A program made the translations under genes and the position numbers. 64,000 nucleotides of DNA. It comes from SIG701 sp045611685 (lineage in GTDB: Bacteria > Bacillota > Clostridia > Oscillospirales > CAG-272). The notes under the pieces are model-generated. The model saw nothing but the letters and a program-made list of their open reading frames with translations, made no database searches and was not told where the DNA came from. This document shows positions 41,314-51,681 of the stretch, in pieces. Location: NCBI GenBank assembly GCA_045611685.1, contig JAZKXO010000056.1, positions 28,937-92,936 on the forward strand. The letters are read 5' to 3'. Numbering within the stretch: position 1 is the first letter of the stretch; each line of letters opens with the position of its first letter.

Positions 41314-42564
41314 ATGCCGAAAAAAACAAAGAAAAAGCGAATAGTCCTTTGGATACTGCTGATTATACTGGTTCTTCTTCTTGTTGCCATCGCAGTTCCG
41401 ATTGCCACGCTTTACGCGCAGTACCGAAGCGTCAGTTATACACCGTCGACTCCGGTAGAGCGATCCGATATATATGTTATTCCGGAATATCCTGAAGTGA
41501 TTCCGGGCAGCGAGGGTATCACTGACTTTCCAGACGTACCGGAAGTGCCCGATGAAACAACCGGGGAAATTTCGGTGGAAACCGATACGGAAGAAGCGGA
41601 GCCCGATATAAGCGACACGGAGCCGGTTTCCATGGAGACAGAATCGGATACAGCCGAACCTCCGGAGGAAACAACGACATCAAGCGCGCCGGAAACGCTT
41701 CCGCCCGTTGTCAATACGCCTGTTACCCCTCAAATAAATAATCCCAACAACTCGTTTGCTAATTCGTCCAACACCATGAGCGTTTACGGACGAACTCCTA
41801 TTTATAAGGTAGAGCAAAAAGATGAAGACATCATTAACATTCTGGTTCTTGGTACAGATTCAAGGGATGTAGTGCGGGATCGCGGCAGGAGCGATACGAT
41901 GATCGTCGTATCGTACAACAAAAAGACGGGCGAGATCAAGATGGTGTCTCTGCTTCGAGATTTGCTCGTTCCGATTGAGGGACAAGACTGGAATCGCATC
42001 AATACCGCATATTTCTTTGACGGCGTGGGATTGTCCATCAACACGGTTAATCAGCTTTTCGGGCTGGATATTCAGCATTTTGTTGTCCTTGATTTTAACG
42101 GCGCGAAAGATTTCATCGACTATGTCGGCGGTATCGAACTGTCGCTGAGCGAATCTGAGGCAAACATAATTGGCGTGACGTATTCAAGCGAGCCGATACA
42201 TCTCGACGGTGCAGCTGCACTTTGTCATATGCGCAACCGAAGCAGTGATAACGATTTCGGTCGTACCGAACGGCAGAGAGAAGTGATTGCTGCGGTTTTC
42301 AAAAAGATACTTTCTGAAAAATCGCTGACCGAGATACTTGACATTACGCAGTACGCGATGGGAATGGTGAGGACCAATATTTCTGCAACTATGCTTGCTT
42401 CACTTGCCACATCGATTGTCGGCAATGCCGGAAATCTTTCCATAGAGACGCAGAGCCTGCCTTACAGCGATGCCTTTCAGTTTGCATGGTACAAGAAAAT
42501 GGCCATCTTATCTTTCGATATACAAAGCACGGCGGAACGTCTGCAGGACTTCCTCTATAAATAA
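41314..42564 (+). CDS. LytR-CpsA-Psr (LCP) family glycopolymer ligase
   Basis: Membrane enzyme of 416 residues that attaches polysaccharide or teichoic acid chains to peptidoglycan. A basic cytoplasmic start is followed by one transmembrane helix (about 10-32), an acidic Pro/Glu/Thr-rich spacer (about 45-150), then the LCP domain: INILVLGTDSRD, GRSDTMIVVS, VSLLRDLLVPIEG with its arginines, NRINTAYFFDG and VLDFNGAKDFIDYVGGI. It would transfer the polymer made by the genes downstream to the wall. AATGGAGG lies before the ATG. Confidence 0.93.
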   Translation: MPKKTKKKRIVLWILLIILVLLLVAIAVPIATLYAQYRSVSYTPSTPVERSDIYVIPEYPEVIPGSEGITDFPDVPEVPDETTGEISVETDTEEAEPDISDTEPVSMETESDTAEPPEETTTSSAPETLPPVVNTPVTPQINNPNNSFANSSNTMSVYGRTPIYKVEQKDEDIINILVLGTDSRDVVRDRGRSDTMIVVSYNKKTGEIKMVSLLRDLLVPIEGQDWNRINTAYFFDGVGLSINTVNQLFGLDIQHFVVLDFNGAKDFIDYVGGIELSLSESEANIIGVTYSSEPIHLDGAAALCHMRNRSSDNDFGRTERQREVIAAVFKKILSEKSLTEILDITQYAMGMVRTNISATMLASLATSIVGNAGNLSIETQSLPYSDAFQFAWYKKMAILSFDIQSTAERLQDFLYK

Positions 42565-42751
42565 TTTTTTTTCCACATTATATATTACTCGCATCGGTGA
42601 GAAATATAAATCATCTAAAAAACAAAACGAAATTCCGCATGGTTGGCAAGGAACAACTACCATGAAAGCACTGATTTTATGTAAGGACAGGGGGCCTCCG
42701 AGATACCCTGCTCTTAGAAAACAAAACAAAAATTTTTTGAAAGGAGTTTCA
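42565..42751 (+). other. leader of the giant surface-protein gene
   Basis: A 187-base AT-rich gap. A small hairpin, CAGGG 42688-42692 with CCCTG 42706-42710, is the only clear structure. It resembles none of the riboswitch classes I could compare by eye. No promoter with both hexamers was seen, so the giant gene may depend on the upstream transcript. Confidence 0.35.
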
Positions 42752-45700
42752 ATGCATATGAAACTAAATTTTAAGCGTCTCATGGCGATGCTTCTCAGCA
42801 TCATGATGGTTGTCGGTTTGCTGCCGACCATGGTGTTTGCCGAGGATGCATCTGAACTGCACTCCGAAAGCATAACAGTTGCTGAAGTCAACGGCAATCA
42901 GTACGCAGATATTTCGGAAGCTATTAATGCAGCTGCAGAAGCCAATGGAACAGTCACTCTGATTGCTGATGCAGATATTAAAGGTGTGGCTATTGGAGAA
43001 AATGCGAATGTCACCCTCGATTTGAATGGTAAAAATCTGACATTAACCTCTCCTTCTTTTGGCGCGCATGCGTTGACTGTAAAAGGCGAGCTGACCATTA
43101 ATGGCGAGGGTAATGTTAAAGTGATGCCTTTCGCGAACCTTGCGCTTGGCATTAAAGTTGAAACAAACGGAACACTTACCATCAACGGCGGTAATTTCTC
43201 TGCTGATAAAGGCAACATTGGATCCGTAAATGGTGAACTTATAATCAATGGCGGTAAGTTTACCTGTCCGTCCAATACGAGCCTGTTTAATACTGGTAAT
43301 GATATCAATTTGACCATCACCGGTGGTGAATTCTCTCATGCACCTTTTGAGGAGAGAGAGAACGATAACAGAGATATCAGCATCACCGGTGGTACATACG
43401 GCGAGGACGAAGTTCCGGATGAATGGATTGTTCCCGGCTTTGAATTGAACGAAGACGGTGAGGTAGTTGAAGCTGCTCCCGTTTACGTTGCTAAGATCGG
43501 CAAGCAGGGATATGCTTCCTTAGCAGAAGCTCTCGAGGCAGCTAAGAACATGACCGGTGACGTCGTTGTTGAGATTAACGACATGGTTACTCTTAATGCT
43601 CCCTTTAACGGTGCATACGATTCCATTACCTTCGTAGGTAAAGATACTGACGCTGAGATCTATCTCGAAGTTCAGGGCTATATCACAGCATCCGACAAAA
43701 AGGTTGCTTTTGAAGACCTGAAACTCAGCAAGTCTGAGGGTGGCTTCATCACCAACGCAGGCTTCATGAACGTTGCATTCGGTGTTTATGAAGCAACAGA
43801 AGTAACATACACTGACTGTACATTTGCTAACGGCGCATATGCTTCCAGTGGTGACGTTACATTCACAGGCTGTACTTTCAAGCGTTCTTACGACAAGTAT
43901 GGTCTTTGGGCATACGGCAATGTTGACGTGACTGTTGACGAATGTACATTCGCTGACTACCGCGGCATTAAGATGTATGCCGAGAATGGCGCTAACGATA
44001 GCGTGGCAAAGGCAAACCTTACTGTTAAGAACACAAATTTCTCTGCAGTAAATAACAAGCCTGCTATCGTTCTCACCTACGGTGAAAGCGTAACTCTTGA
44101 AGACAACACATATTCTTCTACCGGCGTGTTTGAGCTTGACCTTGACGGTAAGCCCAACGGAGTTGCTGTTGCATCTGACGTGGCTCCCACCTGCGTCAAC
44201 GACAATGGCGCTTGCGGCGTACTCGTAGACGGTAAAATCTATACTACCGTTGCACAGGCAGCTGAAGTTGCTACCAGTGGTAGCAAAGTTACTCTTCTTC
44301 ATAACTCTACCGAGACTGTAGAGTTTGCAGAGGGTGTAATCCTTGATAAGAATGGCTACACTGCTGATGGTGTAACTGTTTATGAGCCTATTACTGCTTC
44401 CACAGGCTCCAACTCTCCTGCATACACAAAGGAAGTTGATGGTTGTGTTCGTGTTTGGGGCGAAGGCGGCGGTAATGCTAAGGAAAGCTTTGTTCTGAAG
44501 CTTTATTCCGAGGATACTTTAATTGCTACTACTACACTGAACAACGTTGGCGGCATTATTGACGGAGACGTTTGGGTAACTTGGAATTTCTTCTATCCCT
44601 CATCCAACGACGAATATTGGACCACCACATGGGAAGAAGGCCATCCCAAGGCTGAGGCACAGCCTACCAAGGTTGAACTGATCATCGACGGTACTGTTGT
44701 TGCTACAACCAGTGCACAGATGAACGGCGCGGATGGGATCAATCCTGTTGTATGGGCTGAGCTGGGCGGTGTTGCTCCTACTCTTCCCGAAGTAATCGAG
44801 ATCAGCACTTGGGATGATCTCAAGGCTCTTGATGCACGTGTTGAAGGCGGCGATATGCTCGAAGGTGTGATCGTTAAGCTGATGAATGACATCGACCTGT
44901 ATGAGATGGGTACTGATGGTGAACCTGTCACCTTCAATCCCATTGGTGCAAATAAGGCGTACTTCAAGGGTACATTTGATGGTCAGGGCTATACCATTAA
45001 GAATATGTTCCAGAGCGGTTGGGCTCTTGGTTACGATTGGGATCACTATGGCACCATCGGTCTGTTTGCATACCTTTGGGATGCAACGGTTAAGAACCTG
45101 ACAGTCGAAAATGCAGAATGCTATGTTGAAGGCGGTAACGTTGCCGGTATCGCAGGCTGCGCATGGGGCGACTGTACCTTCGAAAATATTACAATCAAGA
45201 ATTCCACCTACGCAACCTACAACAACCGTGCCGCAGGCATCGTTGGTTATACCGGTGGCGAAGGTACTATGACCTTTAAGAACATTATAGTTGATGGAAA
45301 TACTGTAATTGCAGGTCTTTGGGGTTCTTTTGACAGCTCCCTCGGTGGCGTGGTTGCTTCTATTCAGGATCCCACTAAGCATGTTTTCGAGAATGTCACT
45401 GTAGCATGCCGTTTGGATGCTTACAATGACGTTACTGCTGCATATAAGTACTACGCTTACCGTATGTGCGGTATGCTGATCGGTAGAATTCCTGTTGATG
45501 GCAACAATCAGCCTATCCTTGACAATGTGACCATTGGAGAGAATGTCGTACTTGATTACAGCAATACTCCCGACTACTCCTACACAAATGCAAGTGGTAG
45601 CTGGAAGCGTGTGGAAGCAGGTTACGCCTACGACGGCGTGGATCTGACTGAGTATCCCGATGCTGAAGTGCTCTACAAGCCCGCGAACTCCATTTTCGGC

Positions 45701-48700
45701 GGCCAGCAGTATGGCTCTTACGGTCAGGATGACCATGATGACATTGTTGCTCTCGGTCGTGTGGCAGCATTTGATGGAGAGTACTTTACATCTCTGGAAA
45801 ACGCTATCAAGGCTGCCGATGGCGCAAAGGACAGCGAAGGCAATGATATCCCGGTCAAGCTGATGGCTGACTACAGCAATGACATTGTTATTACCGAGTC
45901 CTTGAACCTGGATTTGAACGGATATTCCTTCACCGGTAATGTCACCACCGGAGATGGCTACGAAGTTGTTAAAGTTGAAAATAGCGTATACACTGTTGTG
46001 GAGAAGGCCGTTGTTCTTTCCGGTTCCGGTACAGCGGAAGATCCTTATCTCATCACAAATATCGAAGAACTCGAAGCGTTCCGCAACAATGTCAACAAGG
46101 GCAATACATACGCAGGTCAGTATATCAAGCTGACTGCTGACATTGACCTTACAGGCAAAGTTTGGGTTCCGATCGGAACGAGCAATTATGACAAGACTCC
46201 GAAAACGGAGGGTGTCAAGATGTTTGCCGGTAACTTTGATGGCGGTAATCACACCATCACCGGTCTTACTTCTAATGGCTACGTTCCTGATGCCGCTGAA
46301 ACCGGCAGCACCGAGTACAGCTTCGGTCTGTTCGGCTACGTATACGGCGCAAACATTTCCAATGTAAAGCTTGTAAATGTTGACATCGACTGCGGAACAC
46401 GCACTGACAGTGCAGGTAACAAAGTTTACGGTTCCGGCATTGCAGCTCTCATCGGTTATTACGTCCCCGCAAACGAAAAGACAAGTGTAATTTCCAACTG
46501 CCACGTTCTCAGCGGTACCGTCAAGGCTTCCAACAACATGGGCGGTCTGATCGGTCATATGGATTCCCAGCTGAGCCAGCCCAAGGTTGACATTACCATT
46601 AAAAACTGCTCCAACGCTGCTGCTGTAACCACTGAAGCACGCGAAGCAGGCGGTATTCTCGGCCTGATGAACAGTGCCCGCGAAGGAAACTATCTGGTTA
46701 CCATGCGCGGCACGGTTACCTTCAAGAACTGCGTAAACACCGGTAACATCACCTCCCTTGGCGGCGGTGCTCCCAGTGCAGGCGGTATTCTCGGTCGTGA
46801 CCACAATCAGGCAGCAGGCCAGAGACTGAAGATCGTATTCGACAGTTGTGAAAACTCCGGTACGATTACCGTAACCGCAAACGGCGAAACCCATGCAGCA
46901 GGTATTGGCGCAGGCTACTATTCCACAGGCGCATGGCTGATTGCAAAGGACTGCACCAACACCGGTAACGTTGTTGTTAATGGCAGCGGCGATGTTTATG
47001 CCGGTGGCCTGATCTCCTACGGCGGCGTTGTCGAGTTGATCAACAGCACCTCTACAGGAACAGTAACAGGCGGTAATGGCAATAAGTATGTCGGTAGTGC
47101 TGCAAGCATTCTGTTCCTCAATGAGATGGACGATTATGCTGACACCATCACCGGCAATACCTATTACCTCAACGGCGGTACTTCTCCCGAATATTCCGCT
47201 CTGGTAGATGATGCTGCACATGGCGGAAACTTCCATCTTGTTGAAACTGCATACAAGGATGGTTATGAATTTGGCGGTTGGTATGACAATCCTGAGTTTG
47301 ATGGTGAAGCATACACTGCTCTTGCAGCAGGAGTAAAGACTTATTATGCAAAGTGGCTCTCCAATAATACCACTTACGAAGTTTCTAACAAGGCTGAGCT
47401 TGACGCGGCTCTCGCAGCAGCTCAGGATGGCGACGTAATTGTTCTTACAGCGGATATCGATTACGGTACGACTCAGCTCGCAATCGCTAAGGCAATTACT
47501 CTTGATCTCGGTGGCAAAACGCTTACCACCAGCAATGCTTACGGCGGTATGAGCCTCAAGAACAATCCTACCATCAAGAACGGTACTATTGTTCACGCAA
47601 GCAACACCGCGGCAATCAAGGTTTGGAATGCTACCGCATTCGAAGATCTTGTAATCGACGTTCAGGGCAAGGGCGATGCTAACAAGACTATTGGCGGTAT
47701 CGTACTTCAGTCCGGTTCTACAACTCACGTTGGTTATATCAAGAACGTAACCATCAAGGGCGAGGCTCTTACCAACGGTATCGAAACGTACAACTGCGGT
47801 GACGCAACCGAGAACGTTATCGGTTCTATGGAGAACGTTACCATTGATGCAGTTGGTACCGGTATGCTGATTTCCGCTCCTTGCGGAACTGCTACCAATT
47901 GCTCCATCTCCGGTGGTGTAAATGGTATCGAGCTTTGGATCAAGGGCAATTATAGCGCTTCTCTTGAACTCGCTGACTCCACTGTAACAGGCGGCGTTTA
48001 TGCTCACGATGAGTTCAATAGTAATGCGGGCGTAGTTAACAGCGGTACTCTCAGCCTTACTACTTCTGGAACAACCGATATCGATGCAGATGACATCACC
48101 CTCACGCTCGCTCGTGCAGAGAATGTTGAAGGTCTCATCGAGGAAGTTAAGGACAACGCAGTAGCTAAGGTTGATAACACTTACTACGCAACCTTTACAG
48201 ATGCACTGACAGCTGTAAAGGCAGACAGCGTTCTTGAATTGCTCGCTGATGTAACGATCGCTAATCCGATCAGTGTCACCGGCAATCTTACCATCAACGG
48301 CAACGGCAAGACCCTGACCTACACAGGCTCTAACCGTGCGATGGATATCCCGAGCAACGCAAATGCAAAAGTGAATCTTACCATCAACCAGCTGACTGTA
48401 GACTGCACTGCATCCTACTGCGAGCGCGGTATCAGCTACAACGAAGATGGTGCCCTTACCCTTAACACCGTAACCGTTAAGGGCACTAATGTAACCTATG
48501 CGCTTAATCTCCCCGGTTCTTCCGACAACACAACCGTTGTTATCAACGATTCTGCACTGAGCGGTAACATCGCACTCAACGTTTGGGGCGAGAATGCTAC
48601 CATCACTGCAAACAATACTGTATTCACTTCTGTGGATAAGACTGACGTAGAGAACTACTCGGCTATCGCTCTCAACAACGATGGCACCACTATCGCAAAT

Positions 48701-51352
48701 GGAACGATCGTTACCATCAACGGCGGTGAGATCATCGCTCTCGATGAAAACGGCGAACCTTCCTATGCGGTTCGTAACTCCACCGCAAGCGGTGAGGTTA
48801 TCGTAAGCGAAAGCACTGTGGTAAACGGTGAGACTGTTGCTCCTGTTGCACTCGTAACTTACGAGGGCTACAGCCAGTTCTATAGCTTCACGACCCTCCA
48901 GAAAGCAATCGACAAGGCTATCGAAACCAATGGTAAGGTTGAGCTTCTCACCGACATCACTGCTTCCGAGATCATTACGATCAACGGCAGCGTTGTGATC
49001 GACGGTAAGGGACACACCCTCACCTCCACCGCAGCACGTGCAATCAACGTTTCCCGTGCTAACGGTGTAACAATCAAGAACCTTACTATTAACGCTTCCG
49101 GCGAGCGTGCGATCAACGTTATCAAGAATGCTACTAACGTAACCATCGATAACGTAACCGCAACCGCAGCTAACTACACTGTAAACGTTGCAGCTTCTGC
49201 TCCTAACGCAGTTGTAGCAATCAACAACTCCACTCTTAACGGTCTTTGCACTGTTAACGTTGCCGGCGCAGGCGCAACTGTAACGGTAGACAATTCTACG
49301 GTTAACTGCAACGACAACAACACCACCGCAGGCGAATCCTATGCAGCACTTGCGCTCAATAAGGAAGCTGTCGGCGCCTCCATCGTAGCAACCAACACTA
49401 CTGTAAACGTAGCGGAAGGTTCTGACTCTGTAAAGGGTAGAAACGGCGCAGAGAACGGTACTGTAACCATCAACGGTTCTACCGATGATGTTAAGGTGAC
49501 TGTAGCTGTTATTACCTACGCAGGTCAGGATTCCTACCATGGCTTCTACAGCTTGGCAGAGGCATTCAAGTTTGCTAAGAACGGCGATACCATCACTCTG
49601 ATCCGTAATGTGGAACAGACCGAGACTATTACCGTTAACAAGAACATCACTCTCGAACTTAACGGCAATACCATCTCCGGTACTAACAATGCTTCTCAGG
49701 GACATCTGTTCATGGTCAACAACGCTGTCACCCTGACCATCAAGGACGGAAGCACTGAGCAGACAGGTAAGATTACCTATGCCGGAAGCAACTCTACCGG
49801 TTGGATCATCGACGTTGAAGGCGCACTTGTTCTTGAATCCGGTACGCTTGAACTGACCGGCACATGGAGCATCGGTTACGCAGTTGACGTTCGTCCCAAT
49901 GCTTGGGGAACTGCTTACACCGCTCCTACCACCTTCACTATGAACGGCGGTAAGATCGTTTCCTCTGACGGCGCAGTTCGCGTTGCATCCTCCAGCGCGG
50001 ATAAGTATTCCAATATTTCTGCTTCCTTCACTATGAACGACGGCGAAATCGAAGCAGCTTGGGACGGTGTATTTGTTCAGCAGAGTAATGCAGCTTGGGA
50101 TGTACTGAATGTTACCATTAACGGCGGTACCATCAAGTCCGGCTTGAACCCCATCCGCTTCTACGGTCCTGCAGCAACCTCCTATGTAAATGGCGAGGAT
50201 TGCGTTGATATCACACTGAACGGCGGAACTCTGACCTATACCGGAACCGAAACCCGCGAATGGCTGGTAGACGGAATCCTCCGCATCGGCGGCGGTGTTA
50301 CCGCAGACGATGTGGTCAATGGAACTACAGTAACTGCAAGCGCAGCATTTGCAAATGCCAACGTAGCTGATGGCTATGAGTGGGTTGCAGGTGCGAATGG
50401 TATGTATGAGTTGGCTGAGGTTGAGAGCGTGGCAATCGTTGCGAAGTCTGCAACTCTGCTGTATGAAGACATGATCCAGATCCGTTATAAGTTTGAGGTC
50501 ACTGGCAAGGACATTGCAGAGTATGGTATGTTTGTCTTTACCAACGAGGCTGATGCAGATGCTCATGATGCTTCTAAGGCAGTTCAGCATAAGGAACTGG
50601 AGTATAAAGTAATCGATGGTTCCGAAGGTTATTTCGGTTATACTGACGGTATTGTTGCTAAAGAAATGGGGGATTCTCAGTTTGTAGTTGGATACGTTAA
50701 ACTGAGTGATGACACTTATGTCTATGGAGATACCGTAGAGTATAGTCCAAGGATCTACGCCCAGCGTATGGTTGGTAAGGAATCAACTTCTGAAGAAACC
50801 AAAGCACTTTGTAATGCATTGATGGCTTATGGTGCAGCAGCACAGAAATATCTTAACTATAAGACAAATGAGCTTATGAATGTAGGTTTTGATGATGTTG
50901 CATTTAATGATAGTGTTCTTGGTCAATCTGTATTTGCAGTTGATACAACCGAAACTAACGGATTTACAACCAAATCTGCTACTCTTATCTTTGAGGGAGC
51001 AATTACCTATCGTATTAGATATACCGCGAACAACTCGATTTCCGGAAAGAATCTGTATGTCGAATATACCATAAAGGGTAAAACAGAAAGTGTTGCCCTG
51101 ACTCCGTATGGCACGGCTGGTAATTACGAGGCACGTATCGATGGTATTGCAGCTAAAGATATGGATGAAACCATAACAGTCAGACCATATTACGTTGATA
51201 ATAATGGTGATAAGGTATATGGTGCTGAACTTGTATACAGTGGATATGAATATTCCAGACGTACTATCAATACAAGTTCGAATGCAAACAGTATTGATCT
51301 TGCCAAGAACTTTGCTATGTATGTATATGCTGCAAACAACGCTATAAAATAA
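42752..51352 (+). CDS. giant beta-helix surface protein (2866 residues)
   Basis: Secreted protein with a signal peptide (RLMAMLLSIMMVVGLLPTMVFA) and a very long Thr/Asn/Gly-rich body. At least seven modules begin with a YxSLxxAIxAA helix, a short strand such as VTLIADADI, and a DLNGKNLT-type turn, at about residues 44, 247, 1001, 1540, 1805, 2035 and 2253. They read as parallel beta-helix (pectate-lyase-like) repeats. GLUG-like repeats (VAGIAGCAWGDC, AGGILG) lie at about 790-1440, and an InlB/Flg_new repeat (GYEFGGWYDNPEFDG) at about 1500. The end has two tandem copies of one domain (2558-2700 and 2735-2866), starting KSATLLYED and KSATLIFEG. No LPxTG, SLH or transmembrane anchor was seen. 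ATG 42752 has AAGGAG five bases upstream. Confidence 0.88.
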   Translation: MHMKLNFKRLMAMLLSIMMVVGLLPTMVFAEDASELHSESITVAEVNGNQYADISEAINAAAEANGTVTLIADADIKGVAIGENANVTLDLNGKNLTLTSPSFGAHALTVKGELTINGEGNVKVMPFANLALGIKVETNGTLTINGGNFSADKGNIGSVNGELIINGGKFTCPSNTSLFNTGNDINLTITGGEFSHAPFEERENDNRDISITGGTYGEDEVPDEWIVPGFELNEDGEVVEAAPVYVAKIGKQGYASLAEALEAAKNMTGDVVVEINDMVTLNAPFNGAYDSITFVGKDTDAEIYLEVQGYITASDKKVAFEDLKLSKSEGGFITNAGFMNVAFGVYEATEVTYTDCTFANGAYASSGDVTFTGCTFKRSYDKYGLWAYGNVDVTVDECTFADYRGIKMYAENGANDSVAKANLTVKNTNFSAVNNKPAIVLTYGESVTLEDNTYSSTGVFELDLDGKPNGVAVASDVAPTCVNDNGACGVLVDGKIYTTVAQAAEVATSGSKVTLLHNSTETVEFAEGVILDKNGYTADGVTVYEPITASTGSNSPAYTKEVDGCVRVWGEGGGNAKESFVLKLYSEDTLIATTTLNNVGGIIDGDVWVTWNFFYPSSNDEYWTTTWEEGHPKAEAQPTKVELIIDGTVVATTSAQMNGADGINPVVWAELGGVAPTLPEVIEISTWDDLKALDARVEGGDMLEGVIVKLMNDIDLYEMGTDGEPVTFNPIGANKAYFKGTFDGQGYTIKNMFQSGWALGYDWDHYGTIGLFAYLWDATVKNLTVENAECYVEGGNVAGIAGCAWGDCTFENITIKNSTYATYNNRAAGIVGYTGGEGTMTFKNIIVDGNTVIAGLWGSFDSSLGGVVASIQDPTKHVFENVTVACRLDAYNDVTAAYKYYAYRMCGMLIGRIPVDGNNQPILDNVTIGENVVLDYSNTPDYSYTNASGSWKRVEAGYAYDGVDLTEYPDAEVLYKPANSIFGGQQYGSYGQDDHDDIVALGRVAAFDGEYFTSLENAIKAADGAKDSEGNDIPVKLMADYSNDIVITESLNLDLNGYSFTGNVTTGDGYEVVKVENSVYTVVEKAVVLSGSGTAEDPYLITNIEELEAFRNNVNKGNTYAGQYIKLTADIDLTGKVWVPIGTSNYDKTPKTEGVKMFAGNFDGGNHTITGLTSNGYVPDAAETGSTEYSFGLFGYVYGANISNVKLVNVDIDCGTRTDSAGNKVYGSGIAALIGYYVPANEKTSVISNCHVLSGTVKASNNMGGLIGHMDSQLSQPKVDITIKNCSNAAAVTTEAREAGGILGLMNSAREGNYLVTMRGTVTFKNCVNTGNITSLGGGAPSAGGILGRDHNQAAGQRLKIVFDSCENSGTITVTANGETHAAGIGAGYYSTGAWLIAKDCTNTGNVVVNGSGDVYAGGLISYGGVVELINSTSTGTVTGGNGNKYVGSAASILFLNEMDDYADTITGNTYYLNGGTSPEYSALVDDAAHGGNFHLVETAYKDGYEFGGWYDNPEFDGEAYTALAAGVKTYYAKWLSNNTTYEVSNKAELDAALAAAQDGDVIVLTADIDYGTTQLAIAKAITLDLGGKTLTTSNAYGGMSLKNNPTIKNGTIVHASNTAAIKVWNATAFEDLVIDVQGKGDANKTIGGIVLQSGSTTHVGYIKNVTIKGEALTNGIETYNCGDATENVIGSMENVTIDAVGTGMLISAPCGTATNCSISGGVNGIELWIKGNYSASLELADSTVTGGVYAHDEFNSNAGVVNSGTLSLTTSGTTDIDADDITLTLARAENVEGLIEEVKDNAVAKVDNTYYATFTDALTAVKADSVLELLADVTIANPISVTGNLTINGNGKTLTYTGSNRAMDIPSNANAKVNLTINQLTVDCTASYCERGISYNEDGALTLNTVTVKGTNVTYALNLPGSSDNTTVVINDSALSGNIALNVWGENATITANNTVFTSVDKTDVENYSAIALNNDGTTIANGTIVTINGGEIIALDENGEPSYAVRNSTASGEVIVSESTVVNGETVAPVALVTYEGYSQFYSFTTLQKAIDKAIETNGKVELLTDITASEIITINGSVVIDGKGHTLTSTAARAINVSRANGVTIKNLTINASGERAINVIKNATNVTIDNVTATAANYTVNVAASAPNAVVAINNSTLNGLCTVNVAGAGATVTVDNSTVNCNDNNTTAGESYAALALNKEAVGASIVATNTTVNVAEGSDSVKGRNGAENGTVTINGSTDDVKVTVAVITYAGQDSYHGFYSLAEAFKFAKNGDTITLIRNVEQTETITVNKNITLELNGNTISGTNNASQGHLFMVNNAVTLTIKDGSTEQTGKITYAGSNSTGWIIDVEGALVLESGTLELTGTWSIGYAVDVRPNAWGTAYTAPTTFTMNGGKIVSSDGAVRVASSSADKYSNISASFTMNDGEIEAAWDGVFVQQSNAAWDVLNVTINGGTIKSGLNPIRFYGPAATSYVNGEDCVDITLNGGTLTYTGTETREWLVDGILRIGGGVTADDVVNGTTVTASAAFANANVADGYEWVAGANGMYELAEVESVAIVAKSATLLYEDMIQIRYKFEVTGKDIAEYGMFVFTNEADADAHDASKAVQHKELEYKVIDGSEGYFGYTDGIVAKEMGDSQFVVGYVKLSDDTYVYGDTVEYSPRIYAQRMVGKESTSEETKALCNALMAYGAAAQKYLNYKTNELMNVGFDDVAFNDSVLGQSVFAVDTTETNGFTTKSATLIFEGAITYRIRYTANNSISGKNLYVEYTIKGKTESVALTPYGTAGNYEARIDGIAAKDMDETITVRPYYVDNNGDKVYGAELVYSGYEYSRRTINTSSNANSIDLAKNFAMYVYAANNAIK

Positions 51353-51389
51353 TGCGTTAGTATGACTATTAATGAAAGGAGATGTAAAT

Positions 51390-51491
51390 ATGAAATTCTT
51401 TGAAGAACCCAGCATTGAAGTAAGAAAATTCAATGTTGAGGATGTCATTACTGCTTCTGATCCGAATGCCGGTGAAGAAGACCACTTCTAA
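51390..51491 (+). CDS. 33-residue peptide with DPNAGEEDHF C-terminus (putative modified or tag peptide)
   Basis: Short gene with a very strong ribosome site (AAAGGAGATGTAAAT before ATG). The N-terminal part, FFEEPSIEVRKFNVEDVITAS, has a leader-like amphipathic look. The last ten residues are DPNAGEEDHF. The SLH protein 200 bases downstream ends in DPNAGEEDEF; the two DNA copies differ at three synonymous positions plus the His/Glu codon, so the motif is kept at protein level. No cysteines and only one Thr and two Ser. Function unknown; a RiPP-like precursor or a free version of a sorting tag is inferred from the kinase/PqqD/peptidase genes at the island's end. Confidence 0.75.
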   Translation: MKFFEEPSIEVRKFNVEDVITASDPNAGEEDHF

Positions 51492-51547
51492 GGCAAGTTG
51501 AATCTCGCTTAGGTAAAATTTCCCGAAAACATTCCCCATCGCAAGAC

Positions 51548-51651
51548 GATGGTAGAGACACATTTCAGTGTCTCTGCCATCTGTCGGTGACTGCTATTTT
51601 GAGCGAGGACCACTGAGCAATCAGTGGTTCTCCCTGAGAACAGCGATTCTC
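51548..51651 (+). other. three consecutive hairpins between the peptide and SLH genes
   Basis: A 14-bp stem (51548-51561 with 51568-51581, GATGGTAGAGACAC against GTGTCTCTGCCATC, one G-T), then ACCACTGA/TCAGTGGT (51609-51628), then TGAGAA/TTCTCA (51635-51651). None has a proper T-tract. They could be partial terminators or processing/stability elements that let the peptide be made in excess over the downstream genes. Confidence 0.55.
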
Positions 51652-51681
51652 AAAAATTAATATTTAGGAAGGTATATCCCA

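Noticed and set aside
42688..42710. Riboswitch (c-di-GMP or preQ1) before the giant adhesin
   Set aside because: Only a 5-bp hairpin is visible and the conserved cores of these classes are missing.
44600..50590. A 1996-codon open frame antisense to the giant surface-protein gene
   Set aside because: It mirrors the sense gene's biased codon use and repeats, has no signal peptide or known domains and no ribosome site, and the sense frame has all three kinds of evidence.
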